30,717 nt of DNA from JBOGED01 sp050743625 (lineage in GTDB: Bacteria > Actinomycetota > Nitriliruptoria > Euzebyales > Egibacteraceae). The stretch covers positions 1 through 30,717 of the forward strand of contig JBOGED010000152.1 of assembly GCA_050743625.1 (NCBI GenBank). The letters are read 5' to 3'. Below are positions 16,901-23,242 of the stretch, one piece after another. The notes below the pieces were generated by a model. That model did no database searches. It was given only the letters and a program-made list of their open reading frames with translations, and had not been told where the DNA came from. Within the stretch, counting starts at the first letter, position 1. Each line of letters starts with the position of its first letter. Made by a program: the position numbers and the translations under genes.

Positions 16901-17574
16901 AAGGCCAGAGACTGACGACGGAGTTGGAGAATTTGCGCCCCTCGAAGCGACGGGGGTCCCGTGCCATCTACCTCACGTCAGCGCAGACGGAGCCAGTCCT
17001 CGAGTACCTGTCCCAGTCAGGCGTGAATTCGGAGTTTCTGACCAGCGTCCTTCAGCTTCCCCCGTCGTATAACCGAGCGGGTCTGAGAACGATGCTTGGC
17101 GGTACGCGACTCCGGCGTGATCGAGTCGAGCGGGTCGCCGAGGCACTTGGCAGCGCATTCCTTTACGAGGTCCTCGCCGACGGCCTCTTCTACGATCGTA
17201 TTCAGTCCATCCTGCCAATGCGGCGACGACGGACATTCGACATCGAAGTTCCTGAGCTGCATAATTTCATCGCGGATGATGTCGTTGTCCACAATTGCGC
17301 TCCCCCGTTCAAACAAGCCGAATTTGATATTCTCTTCGGCCAGGGAATCTCACGTGAAGGATCGTTGCTCGACATCGGTGTCGAACATTCGGTCATCAAG
17401 AAGGCCGGTGCTTGGTACACCTACGGCGGAGAGCAGCTTGGTCAAGGTCGCGAGAACGCGCGGAAGTTCCTCAAAGAGCACGATGATATCGCCGCCGAGA
17501 TCCACAAGAAGGTGACCGAGCAGCTCGGGCTTGTTCCGACCGACGTGACTGGCGACGAGCGAGTCGAGGAATGA
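13954..17574 (+). CDS. recA: Recombinase RecA precursor with two inteins
   Basis: A precursor of 1206 aa. Removing the two inteins leaves a normal 339-residue RecA from three exteins (69, 178 and 92 aa). RecA forms filaments on single-stranded DNA, drives strand exchange and triggers LexA self-cleavage. Extein motifs: ERDKALQMALGQIEKQFGKGAVMRMGD, Walker A GPESSGK/TT (split by intein 1 after Lys69), VVIDSVAALTPRAELEGDMGD, the FINQLREKVGVMFGSPEVTPGG loop-2 region, and KVVKNK/CAPPFKQAEFDI (split by intein 2). GTG 13954 is chosen because AAGGAG (13942-13947) precedes it by 6 nt and the product then starts like other RecAs; GTG codons at 13894 and 13936 are upstream alternatives. The stop overlaps recX (ATGA). 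Expression is expected to be SOS-inducible. Confidence 0.97.
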   Translation: MERDKALQMALGQIEKQFGKGAVMRMGDESRVKVAVIPTGALALDIALGVGGLPRGRVVEIYGPESSGKCLTADSHIWTDRGLETVAELFTRCGLEASCTSRVTDVSALGVRVVNEGGQLETLAALTHNNRRPVLRIRLKSGRTLDVTHNHPLRVVSELGFIVWRTAGDIAPGDTVVSAAFGAVEVAGGDGISEDEAVLIGYLTAEGSLSYRSAIRFTNWDPEVGGEFTKLMEQLFGASVRCYYGKEYAVQGTQLRSRFADQYGLDYVTAHGKTVPHCIRTGGQKIQRAFLSALFEGDGWIDKSSTIGLGSASEQLAREVQLLLYGFGIPATVSSKFNKTYQRDYWTVTINPGTAHRFLEEIGFRSTRRRAQVEANFRRSDRDPQFENIPHLAGLLQALRDDIGGSREFDRIAGDVFRKELNLACSRRRLAKIVEWVERHETSLPSTSRTLLGYLRTLAQHRYTFERVEAVEDGGLQPTFDVVLPETHSFLANGILSHNTTVALHAIAEAQKAGGIAAFIDAEHALDPNYAAALGVDMEALLVSQPDTGEQALEITDMLVRSGAVDIVVIDSVAALTPRAELEGDMGDTHVGLQARLMSQALRKLAGTLNRSRTCCVFINQLREKVGVMFGSPEVTPGGRALKFYSSVRLDVRRIESLKDGTDFVGNRVRVKVVKNKCIAEGTRVFDPLTGLTHHIEDIFDQGEGTAVWAVDKRGEFHITRIGARFDQGSQDVIGINLRDGTTLWVTPDHHVFTELGWRAAGELSVGDRVARPRHVGGFGAHEPVPPAHARLIGYLIGDGYVGGKTPISFINAEEALQEDARRIASELGCDAHPKADGIYVSFSHRPGEPNGVLALARWAGIWGHLAPEKRIPPAFFDPEASADVVGNLLMGIWESDGWLSREQTGGIRCGFVTTSEQLAWQIHYLLLRWGIGSSVQVHQPGSRRSLIEGRRVEGKRPCWQVRVSGIDNVQRFADVLPMWGPKGQRLTTELENLRPSKRRGSRAIYLTSAQTEPVLEYLSQSGVNSEFLTSVLQLPPSYNRAGLRTMLGGTRLRRDRVERVAEALGSAFLYEVLADGLFYDRIQSILPMRRRRTFDIEVPELHNFIADDVVVHNCAPPFKQAEFDILFGQGISREGSLLDIGVEHSVIKKAGAWYTYGGEQLGQGRENARKFLKEHDDIAAEIHKKVTEQLGLVPTDVTGDERVEE
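14161..15450 (+). other. RecA intein 1, in the Walker A motif (430 aa, with LAGLIDADG endonuclease)
   Basis: It begins at Cys1 (CLTADSHIWTDRG, block A) directly after GPESSGK and ends SHN before Thr-Thr of the Walker A. Block B is seen as TLDVTHNHPLRV (TxxH) and blocks F/G as VVLPETHSFLANGILSHN. The +1 nucleophile is Thr. Two LAGLIDADG helices are visible: IGYLTAEG (near 14551-14574, acidic Glu) and FLSALFEGDGW (14821-14853, acidic Asp). The homing endonuclease therefore looks potentially active. All residues for class 1 splicing are present. ATP binding by RecA is impossible until this element is removed, because the Lys and Thr of the P-loop are separated by 430 residues. Confidence 0.95.
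15985..17295 (+). other. RecA intein 2, homologous to the M. tuberculosis RecA intein (437 aa)
   Basis: Inserted between Lys and Cys of VVKNK/CAPPFKQAEFD. It begins CIAEGTRVFDPLTG and ends DVVVHN before Cys, the same site and splice-junction pattern as the M. tuberculosis RecA intein. Long stretches are recognisably alike (block B WVTPDHHVFTELGWRAAGEL, GYLIGDGYVGGKTPISFIN, VGNLLMGIWESDGWLSREQTGG, FDIEVPELHNFIADDVVVHN). Both LAGLIDADG motifs keep their acid: GYLIGDG and GIWESDG. Splicing residues Cys1, block-B His, penultimate His, terminal Asn and +1 Cys are all present. Confidence 0.96.
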
Positions 17575-18095
17575 GCAAGATACGCCCGGCGGGTCAACGC
17601 GTCGTATTCCGGGTTGTCGGACGAGACCCGGTCTCTGAGGCGCTTGCGTTCATCCTCCGGAGCACGGCGGCCAGGCCGCAGACAGAGGCCGAGATCGTCG
17701 GGCGGCTTCGAAGCCGAGAGGTGCCACGCGAGATCGCGGATGCGGCGGTCGGGAAGGCGAAGGCGATCGGAGCGATCGATGATGCGGCATTCGCTCGCGC
17801 ATGGGTCGAGGATCGCGGGGCTCGCCGCGGGTACGGCATCACACGGCTGCGCGAGGAGCTCCGCCGTCGGCTGGTCTCGGAGGAGGTCATCGACGCGGCC
17901 CTCGACCAATTGGACGACCGGGACGATCTCGGCGTCGCGATGGAGTTGGCCCGCGAGCGTGCCCGTCGCTTCCCGGGGTCATTGAGCCGCGAGGCTGCCG
18001 CCCGACGGCTGCATGGCTACCTCACCCGGCGCGGGTACCCGAATACCTTGGCCGAACGCGTCGCGATCACCGTAAGCGGCATCGACCAGCCATAG
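17571..18095 (+). CDS. recX: RecA regulatory protein RecX
   Basis: A 174-residue helical-repeat protein that binds RecA filaments and inhibits their extension and ATPase activity. RecX features are present: EALAFILRSTAARPQTEAEIVGRLRSREV, AIGAIDDAAFARAWVEDRGARRGYGITRLREELRRRLVSEEVIDAAL, and a C-terminal LHGYLTRRGYPNTLAERV repeat. ATG 17571 overlaps the recA stop as ATGA, so translation is coupled and its SOS control follows recA. Because recA must splice twice, RecX could be available before active RecA accumulates; this is inference. Confidence 0.93.
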   Translation: MSKIRPAGQRVVFRVVGRDPVSEALAFILRSTAARPQTEAEIVGRLRSREVPREIADAAVGKAKAIGAIDDAAFARAWVEDRGARRGYGITRLREELRRRLVSEEVIDAALDQLDDRDDLGVAMELARERARRFPGSLSREAAARRLHGYLTRRGYPNTLAERVAITVSGIDQP

Positions 18096-18113
18096 TCACG
18101 AACTCGCGCGAAG

Positions 18114-18770
18114 TCAGCCGGTTTCAGCCGGCTCGTCAGCGTTAAAGGGCTCTGAGCCGTCGAGGACCAAGTCCACGACGCTCCTGATCATCTTGGCCGG
18201 AGACGAGTCGTTCCCAGTGACGAGACGTCGGGGGCTTGCGTCCGTGGAGATGAACCCAGGGCCGGCATCGGCAACGACCTGTGGACTCTCTTGGGGAGGA
18301 GCCGGCGATGACGGTGCCACGGATTGCTGCGGCACACTGTCCGGAACGGGGTTCGTTGAGTCGCCGACGGCGGGGGAGTGGAGCCCACCGCCCACCATGC
18401 GTGCGGTGCCGTCCGCCGCAGAATCCGGAGGTTGAATGTCCTCAGGCGGCGAAGCGGTCAGTCCAGGGATCGAACCGTCAGTGGGGACGATCGCACCGGT
18501 GGTGGGGTCGACATACTCGCCGATCGCGGTGTCGTAGACGACATCGGTGAGGTTGATGACGAGACCGGTGATGGGGTGGATGAGCAGGCCCGTGACGGGG
18601 TCGAGGACCGCCAGTCGCCTCTCGATTCGATAGGACAACCCAGGCTGGTCCCGATGCGGATACGCCAGGGCGGACATGAGGGGAGTCGAGAGTGAGGACA
18701 GGACGACCGCGGTGACGCCCGCGAGGGCGACCGCCCGGCTCTTCGGCACTGACAGCTTTGGATGGGCCAT
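18114..18770 (-). CDS. Secreted protein of unknown function with DPxTG-type repeats
   Basis: 218 residues. The N-terminus has basic residues followed by a hydrophobic core (AVALAGVTAVVLSSLSTPLMSALA) and a possible signal peptidase site near Ala36-Tyr37. The mature part has three short [D/H]P-x-TG units (residues 57-61, 65-69 and 88-92), each followed by aliphatic residues, then a long Pro/Ser-rich low-complexity tail (about 105-165). I recognise no enzymatic family. The repeat spacing recalls short beta-hairpin repeats of surface proteins, but this is weak. It is convergent with recX (18 nt between stops) and divergent from the membrane protein gene at 18947. Confidence 0.7.
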   Translation of the reverse strand: MAHPKLSVPKSRAVALAGVTAVVLSSLSTPLMSALAYPHRDQPGLSYRIERRLAVLDPVTGLLIHPITGLVINLTDVVYDTAIGEYVDPTTGAIVPTDGSIPGLTASPPEDIQPPDSAADGTARMVGGGLHSPAVGDSTNPVPDSVPQQSVAPSSPAPPQESPQVVADAGPGFISTDASPRRLVTGNDSSPAKMIRSVVDLVLDGSEPFNADEPAETG

Positions 18771-18873
18771 CAGTCCTCCACTTCCCCATGAGTCCGCCGG
18801 TTAGGATGATGATTCGACGTTGTCTAGACCGCCCTGGCACCTGACAGTCGAGCGCCCTAGACGACCGTGGGCA

Positions 18874-18916
18874 GTAGTCTACTGACTACGTGGTCCAGAG
18901 CAAGATGGACTAGTCC
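18874..18916. promoter_or_regulatory. Cluster of three overlapping dyads in a divergent spacer
   Basis: Within the 176-bp spacer between divergent genes lie GTAGTC-TACT-GACTAC (18874-18889, perfect 6-bp arms), GTCCA-N8-TGGAC (18893-18910) and the palindrome GGACTAGTCC (18907-18916). The last two share TGGAC. They end 30 nt before the TTG start of the membrane protein gene. Regulator-binding sites are plausible but the regulator is unknown. I see nothing else definite in the spacer. Confidence 0.45.
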
Positions 18917-18946
18917 GGTAAGACGACGCCGAGAAGGACGCAGACG

Positions 18947-19255
18947 TTGAACCCCGTGCAAGTGTGGCTCATCGTGGGTATTCCTACACTCGCGATGGGA
19001 CTCGCGCTGTTCCTGCGTCGCTCACCTGTTCGTGCGCTCCTCGGATACCTTGTCCTGGGCGTGGGCTTTGGGCTCACGAGTGTCTTTCACCGGCCGTCAG
19101 GGGCGGTCTTCGGCGGCGTGCTCGCGCTCCTCTACGCCGCCGGGCGGGGCGGTGCCGTAGAGCGCCTCGACACGCATCCGGATGAGGAGGGCGTACCAGA
19201 CGAGGCGCTGCATCCTCTCCGTCGTCGCGTCGCGCCCGCAGAAAACCAGGAATAG
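18947..19255 (+). CDS. Small membrane protein of unknown function
   Basis: A 102-residue protein with two to three hydrophobic segments: WLIVGIPTLAMGLALFL (about 7-23), LLGYLVLGVGFGLTSVF (31-47) and AVFGGVLALLYAAG (53-66). A charged cytoplasmic-looking tail follows. It starts at TTG 18947 after GAGAAGGA (8-nt gap). It lies upstream of miaB with about 50 nt between. I do not recognise the family. Confidence 0.65.
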   Translation: MNPVQVWLIVGIPTLAMGLALFLRRSPVRALLGYLVLGVGFGLTSVFHRPSGAVFGGVLALLYAAGRGGAVERLDTHPDEEGVPDEALHPLRRRVAPAENQE

Positions 19256-19273
19256 CCGCCAGCGTTCCTCATC

Positions 19274-19301
19274 GTGATCAGATTGCGGTCCCAGGTATCC
19301 T
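19274..19301 (+). promoter_or_regulatory. Possible leaderless promoter of the miaB operon
   Basis: GTGATC (19274-19279) and TATCCT (19296-19301) are spaced by 16 bp. The -10 ends 6 nt before the GTG start at 19308, so the transcript would begin at or near the start codon. No Shine-Dalgarno sequence precedes miaB, which agrees. Confidence 0.5.
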
Positions 19302-19307
19302 CGACCT

Positions 19308-20759
19308 GTGAGTACACGTACCTACTTCATTCGCACCTTCGGATGCCAGATGAACGAGCACGACTCGGAGCGGGCTGCCGGGGTGCTCGAGACGATGGGC
19401 TATCGCCGGGCGCCTGATCCAGAGTCGGCAGGTCTCGTGCTGTTCAACACCTGCGCGATCCGTGAGAACGCGGACAACAAGCTCTACGGGCAGCTGTCGC
19501 ACCTCAAGCCGTTGAAGATCGCCGATCCCTCGAAGCGAGTCGTGGTAGGCGGATGCCTCGCGCAGAAAGATCAGGACAGGCTGGCCCAGCGAGCGCCGTG
19601 GGTTGACGTGGTGTACGGCACACACAACATGCAGCGGCTCCCTGAGCTTCTCGCGCGGGCCGACTCAGCGGCGCTTCCTGTGGTCGAGATCCTTGAGCAC
19701 ACGGAGATGTTCCCCTCGGCGTTGCCGGCGCGGCGCGAGGTCCGCCATCACGCGTGGGTTTCGATATCGATCGGCTGTAACAACACCTGCACCTTCTGTA
19801 TCGTCCCCTCGCTGCGCGGTCCGGAGAAGTCGCGCCGGCTCGGCGAGATCGCCGGTGAGGTGCGTGACCTGGTCGCGGATGGAGTCCGCGAGATCACCCT
19901 TCTGGGGCAGAACGTGAACTCGTATGGTCGGGACCTCGTGCGCGAAGAGGCAGACGCGTCCGGCCCGGACGCGTCGACAGCGTCCAGGCCTGGATCCGCA
20001 GCTCCTGCTGCGGGCCCCCGAAACCGCACCCTGTTCGCCGAGCTGCTGTATGCGCTTGGTGAGATCGATGGTCTCCAGCGTGTCCGCTTTACCAGCCCGC
20101 ACCCTAAGGACTTCACGTCGGACGTCTTCGCGGCGATGCGGGACGTGCCAAACGTGTGCGAGCAGCTCCACCTCCCGCTTCAGTCGGGCAGCGACCGTAT
20201 CCTGCGCCGTATGCAGCGCAGCTATCGCAGCGCTCGTTACCTCGACCTGGTGGCCGAGGCGCGGGAGACCATCCCTGGGCTCGCGATCTCCACCGATATC
20301 ATCGTCGGATTTCCGGGTGAGACCGAGGAGGACTTCCAGGACACCCTCAGGATTGTCGAGGCGGCGGGGTTCGACTCTGCGTTCACGTTCAAGTACTCGA
20401 AGCGTCCGGGCACGAAGGCGGTTGAGCTCGATGGGCACGTCTCGCCGGACGTGGTCGACGAGCGCTTCGATCGGCTCACCCGCCTCACGCGGGGACTTGC
20501 GGCGGCGTCTTGCGCACGGCAAGTCGGGCGCGTCGCGGAGCTGCTCATCGAAGGCCCCTCCAAGACCAATGAGCAACGGTACAGCGGCCGCACGCGGTGC
20601 AACCGCCTCGTCCACGTGCCGGCTGACCCTCGTGCCACGCCGGGTGAGCTGGTGAACGCCCGGCTCACCGCGGCGGCGGCGCATTACCTACTCGGCGAGA
20701 TCACGACCGAGCAGGCGCAGCCCCCAGTCCCCACACCCCCACCGTCCACCGCGGTTTGA
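19308..20759 (+). CDS. miaB: tRNA-2-methylthio-N6-dimethylallyladenosine synthase MiaB
   Basis: A radical-SAM methylthiotransferase that adds a methylthio group to i6A37 of tRNAs reading UNN codons. The MTTase domain has Cys13 (TFGCQMNEHDSE), Cys49 (NTCAIRENA) and Cys83 (GGCLAQKD). The radical-SAM cluster is Cys157/161/164 (GCNNTCTFC), followed by IVPSLRGPEKSR. A C-terminal TRAM domain includes LIEGPSKTNEQRYSGRTRCNRLV. An Ala/Ser/Pro-rich insert of about 30 residues (about 210-240) between SYGRDL and LFAELL is longer than usual. It heads an overlapping operon with the LigB-like gene, miaA (which makes its i6A substrate), dapF and hflX. Confidence 0.95.
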   Translation: MSTRTYFIRTFGCQMNEHDSERAAGVLETMGYRRAPDPESAGLVLFNTCAIRENADNKLYGQLSHLKPLKIADPSKRVVVGGCLAQKDQDRLAQRAPWVDVVYGTHNMQRLPELLARADSAALPVVEILEHTEMFPSALPARREVRHHAWVSISIGCNNTCTFCIVPSLRGPEKSRRLGEIAGEVRDLVADGVREITLLGQNVNSYGRDLVREEADASGPDASTASRPGSAAPAAGPRNRTLFAELLYALGEIDGLQRVRFTSPHPKDFTSDVFAAMRDVPNVCEQLHLPLQSGSDRILRRMQRSYRSARYLDLVAEARETIPGLAISTDIIVGFPGETEEDFQDTLRIVEAAGFDSAFTFKYSKRPGTKAVELDGHVSPDVVDERFDRLTRLTRGLAAASCARQVGRVAELLIEGPSKTNEQRYSGRTRCNRLVHVPADPRATPGELVNARLTAAAAHYLLGEITTEQAQPPVPTPPPSTAV

Positions 20760-21448
20760 CGCTCATCGGCATCGCCATCCTTCCCGCCGCGCCGGTGCTC
20801 GTTCCCGGCGTAAGCGTGACCCTCCCCGATGATCTACGGCAGGTCCGGGACGCGACCGAGGCCTGTGTCGAGGATCTGCCCGGCGCCGAGGCCGTCGTCC
20901 TTCTCGCGGTAGGTGACCCGTCTGGGCCGTACCGGCGAGTCGAGGCCAGCCTCGCCGGCTTCGGGCGGCCGGATCTCGCGGTGAGCCTTTGCCCGGCCGA
21001 CGGTGCGGAAGGGCACGACGGAGCACTGCCCCCATCCCTCGCGGTGCTCGCGATGATGCTTCGTCACAACGTGCCGGTGGCGCCGATCGCCCTCGGCTCT
21101 GGCGCGTCGGCGCGGGACCTCCATGAGCTGGGAGCCTGCCTTGCGAGGCGCTCGCGCCGGATCGTCGCCATAGCGGCTGGCGACCTATCGGCGGGCCTCG
21201 AAGAACGCTCGCCCCGATCACGCATCCATGGGGCGCAGGCCTGGGACGAGGCGGTCCTCACCGCTGTGGTCGACGGCGATCGTGACGCGCTGGCCCGCCT
21301 CGGTCCCGGCGAGGCCCGGCGGGTGGTCGCGCAGGGTTGGGCGCCCATCCTCGCCACCGTGAGCGCGGGCGCCGCGGCCGCCCTGGACCTCCGACTCCTT
21401 CACTACTCGGCCCCACGCGGGGTGGGTTACCTCGTCGCCCATGGCTAG
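20756..21448 (+). CDS. Class III extradiol dioxygenase LigB-like protein of unknown function
   Basis: 230 residues, resembling the conserved actinobacterial protein located between miaB and miaA (as in mycobacteria), assigned to the LigB-like fold. Visible are the N-terminal AILPAAPVLVPGVS strand, EAVVLLAVGDPSGPYR, VPVAPIALGSG and RIVAIAAGDLSAGLEERSPR ... AQAWDEAVLTAV. The metal-binding His residues of true extradiol dioxygenases are not obvious, so catalysis of that reaction is doubtful. It starts at TTG 20756, whose last two bases belong to the miaB stop. Its end overlaps miaA by 8 nt. The tight coupling suggests a role linked to tRNA modification or regulation, unproven. Confidence 0.75.
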   Translation: MTLIGIAILPAAPVLVPGVSVTLPDDLRQVRDATEACVEDLPGAEAVVLLAVGDPSGPYRRVEASLAGFGRPDLAVSLCPADGAEGHDGALPPSLAVLAMMLRHNVPVAPIALGSGASARDLHELGACLARRSRRIVAIAAGDLSAGLEERSPRSRIHGAQAWDEAVLTAVVDGDRDALARLGPGEARRVVAQGWAPILATVSAGAAAALDLRLLHYSAPRGVGYLVAHG

Positions 21449-22346
21449 TGTGGTGGTGGCGGTCGTCGGGCCGACCGGAACGGGAAAGTCGGCGATCGCA
21501 CTCGCGTTGGCCGAGAAGCTGGACGCGGAGATCATCGCGGTCGACGCCTTCACCGTCTATCGCGGCATGGACGTCGGTACGGCCAAGCCGGGTATCGCCG
21601 AGCGGCTCCGGATCCCGCACCACATGATCGACGTGCTGGATCCGGCGGAGGAATGCACGGTGCAATGGTTCCAACGTGCCGCCCGTGAGGCTATCGCCAG
21701 GGTCCAGGCTCGTGGCCGGACGCCGCTGCTCGTGGGCGGATCGGGCCTTTACTTCCGGGCGGTGGTCGACCCGCTCGAGTTCCCACCGACCGATCTCCGC
21801 GTCCGCAACGAGATCGAAGGTCGTTACCAAGCGAATCCCGCCGCGGCTCATGCGGTCCTGCAGACGTGCGACCCAGCCGCGGCCGCCCGCATCGATCCTG
21901 GCAACCTGCGCCGTTCGGTCCGGGCGCTGGAGGTATTGGCCCTTACCGGCCGGCCCTTCAGCGACTGGCGGCAGACCTGGGACTCGTATGAATCGCGTTA
22001 TGCAAATCTGCGGGTCGTCGGTATCGAGGTACCGCGGGCGCAGCTCGCCTCCCGGCTCGACGAACGGGTCGATGAGATGATCGCCCGAGGACTCGTCGAG
22101 GAATGCCGGACCCTGGAGCGTGGAGCGCTCTCGCACACCGCGCGCCAAGCCATCGGGTACTCGGAGATCTTCGAAGTCCTGGTGGGCATCTACGGTCTCG
22201 ACGAGGCGGCGAGACGGATCAAGACGCGGACTCGGCAGTATGCGGTCAGGCAGCGGCGATGGTTTGGGATGGACTCGCGAGTACGCTGGACGAGCCCGAC
22301 TGTTCGCCAAGTCCTCGAGGTAGTCCGCGACTCATGCGGTTTGTGA
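21441..22346 (+). CDS. miaA: tRNA dimethylallyltransferase MiaA
   Basis: Transfers a dimethylallyl group to N6 of A37 in tRNAs reading UNN codons, preparing the substrate of MiaB. The P-loop VVGPTGTGKSAIA is at residues 7-19, followed by DAFTVYRGMDVGTAKP (usual DSxQVYRxxDIGTAKP), IPHHMIDVLDP, LLVGGSGLYFRAVVDPL, and C-terminal QAIGYSEIFEVLVG and RTRQYAVRQRRWF. Length 301 aa is typical. ATG 21441 overlaps the upstream gene, and its stop overlaps dapF by 13 nt. Confidence 0.95.
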   Translation: MASVVVAVVGPTGTGKSAIALALAEKLDAEIIAVDAFTVYRGMDVGTAKPGIAERLRIPHHMIDVLDPAEECTVQWFQRAAREAIARVQARGRTPLLVGGSGLYFRAVVDPLEFPPTDLRVRNEIEGRYQANPAAAHAVLQTCDPAAAARIDPGNLRRSVRALEVLALTGRPFSDWRQTWDSYESRYANLRVVGIEVPRAQLASRLDERVDEMIARGLVEECRTLERGALSHTARQAIGYSEIFEVLVGIYGLDEAARRIKTRTRQYAVRQRRWFGMDSRVRWTSPTVRQVLEVVRDSCGL

Positions 22347-23242
22347 AGGTACACGGCGCGGGGAACGACTTCGTCCTCATTCCCGATCTCGAGGATCGGA
22401 TCACGTTGACGCCTCCGTTCGTGCGGGCGGTTTGTGCGCAACATACGGGGCTCGGCGCCGATGGAGTGATCCGGGTGGCGCCCCCTGGATCGGAGCGCGA
22501 GGGCGACGTATTTATGGACTATTGGAATGCCGATGGATCAATCGCCGAAATGTGTGGTAATGGGGTGCGCTGCGTCGCGAAGTACGTCATGGACCGTCGC
22601 ATGGTGGGGGGTGGCAGCGTCGAGGTGAGCACTCGGGCTGGCGTCAAGCTCGTACGGATCATCGATCGCTGGGGCGACGGAACCGTCGCGACCGTTGCGG
22701 TCGACATGGGGATCCCGCGCCTGTCGGGTGAACGCCAGGTCGACGTGAGCCCTACCCGGTTGGGCGCACCCGAGGTGCCGGGGCACCAGCTCGTCACGCT
22801 GGACCACGTCGTCGTGACCGTCACCACGCTGTCGATGGGCAATCCGCATGCCGTGGTACTTGTCGACGATGTCGCTCGTGCGCCGGTCGCGTCGTGGGGA
22901 CCGGTGATCGAGCGCGACGGCGCCTTTCCTCAAGGCACGAACGTGGAGTTCATCGCCGTGGAAGCCCGTGACCACGTGGTGGGGCGGATCTGGGAGCGCG
23001 GGGTCGGCGAGACGCTCGCCTCGGGCACTGGGGCATCGGCGATGGCGGTCGCCGCCCACGCCTTGGGCCTCGCTGACCAGCGTGTCCAGGTTGACCTGCC
23101 GGGCGGGATGTTGGAGATCGACTGGACCGGTGAGAGTGTCTGGGTGAAAGGCCCTGCCGCCGAGGTAGCGACTGGTGAATTTGACCGTGGATGGTTGGAC
23201 GCGAATCTCCCCCCTTTCAATGATCGTGATGATGCCTCATGA
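22334..23242 (+). CDS. dapF: Diaminopimelate epimerase DapF, second catalytic Cys replaced by Ser
   Basis: Interconverts LL- and meso-diaminopimelate for lysine and peptidoglycan synthesis using two cysteines as acid and base. The fold motifs are all present: VKVHGAGNDFVLIPD, TGLGADGVIRV, YWNADGSIAEMCGNGVRC (Cys74), SMGNPHAVVLVDD, FPQGTNVEFI and ERGVGETLASGTGASAMAV. In nearly all family members the last motif is CGTGA/CGSGA. Here the catalytic Cys position is Ser230 (codon TCG 23021-23023), and the following Cys position is also Ser (235). Length (302 aa) is slightly long. ATG 22334 lies inside the miaA 3' end, and the stop overlaps hflX as ATGA. Confidence 0.92.
   Translation: MRFVKVHGAGNDFVLIPDLEDRITLTPPFVRAVCAQHTGLGADGVIRVAPPGSEREGDVFMDYWNADGSIAEMCGNGVRCVAKYVMDRRMVGGGSVEVSTRAGVKLVRIIDRWGDGTVATVAVDMGIPRLSGERQVDVSPTRLGAPEVPGHQLVTLDHVVVTVTTLSMGNPHAVVLVDDVARAPVASWGPVIERDGAFPQGTNVEFIAVEARDHVVGRIWERGVGETLASGTGASAMAVAAHALGLADQRVQVDLPGGMLEIDWTGESVWVKGPAAEVATGEFDRGWLDANLPPFNDRDDAS

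Noticed and set aside
18099..18145. Intrinsic terminator between recX and the convergent secreted-protein gene
   Set aside because: The AGCCGG direct repeats and small palindrome lie inside the coding end of the secreted protein, and no T-run follows.
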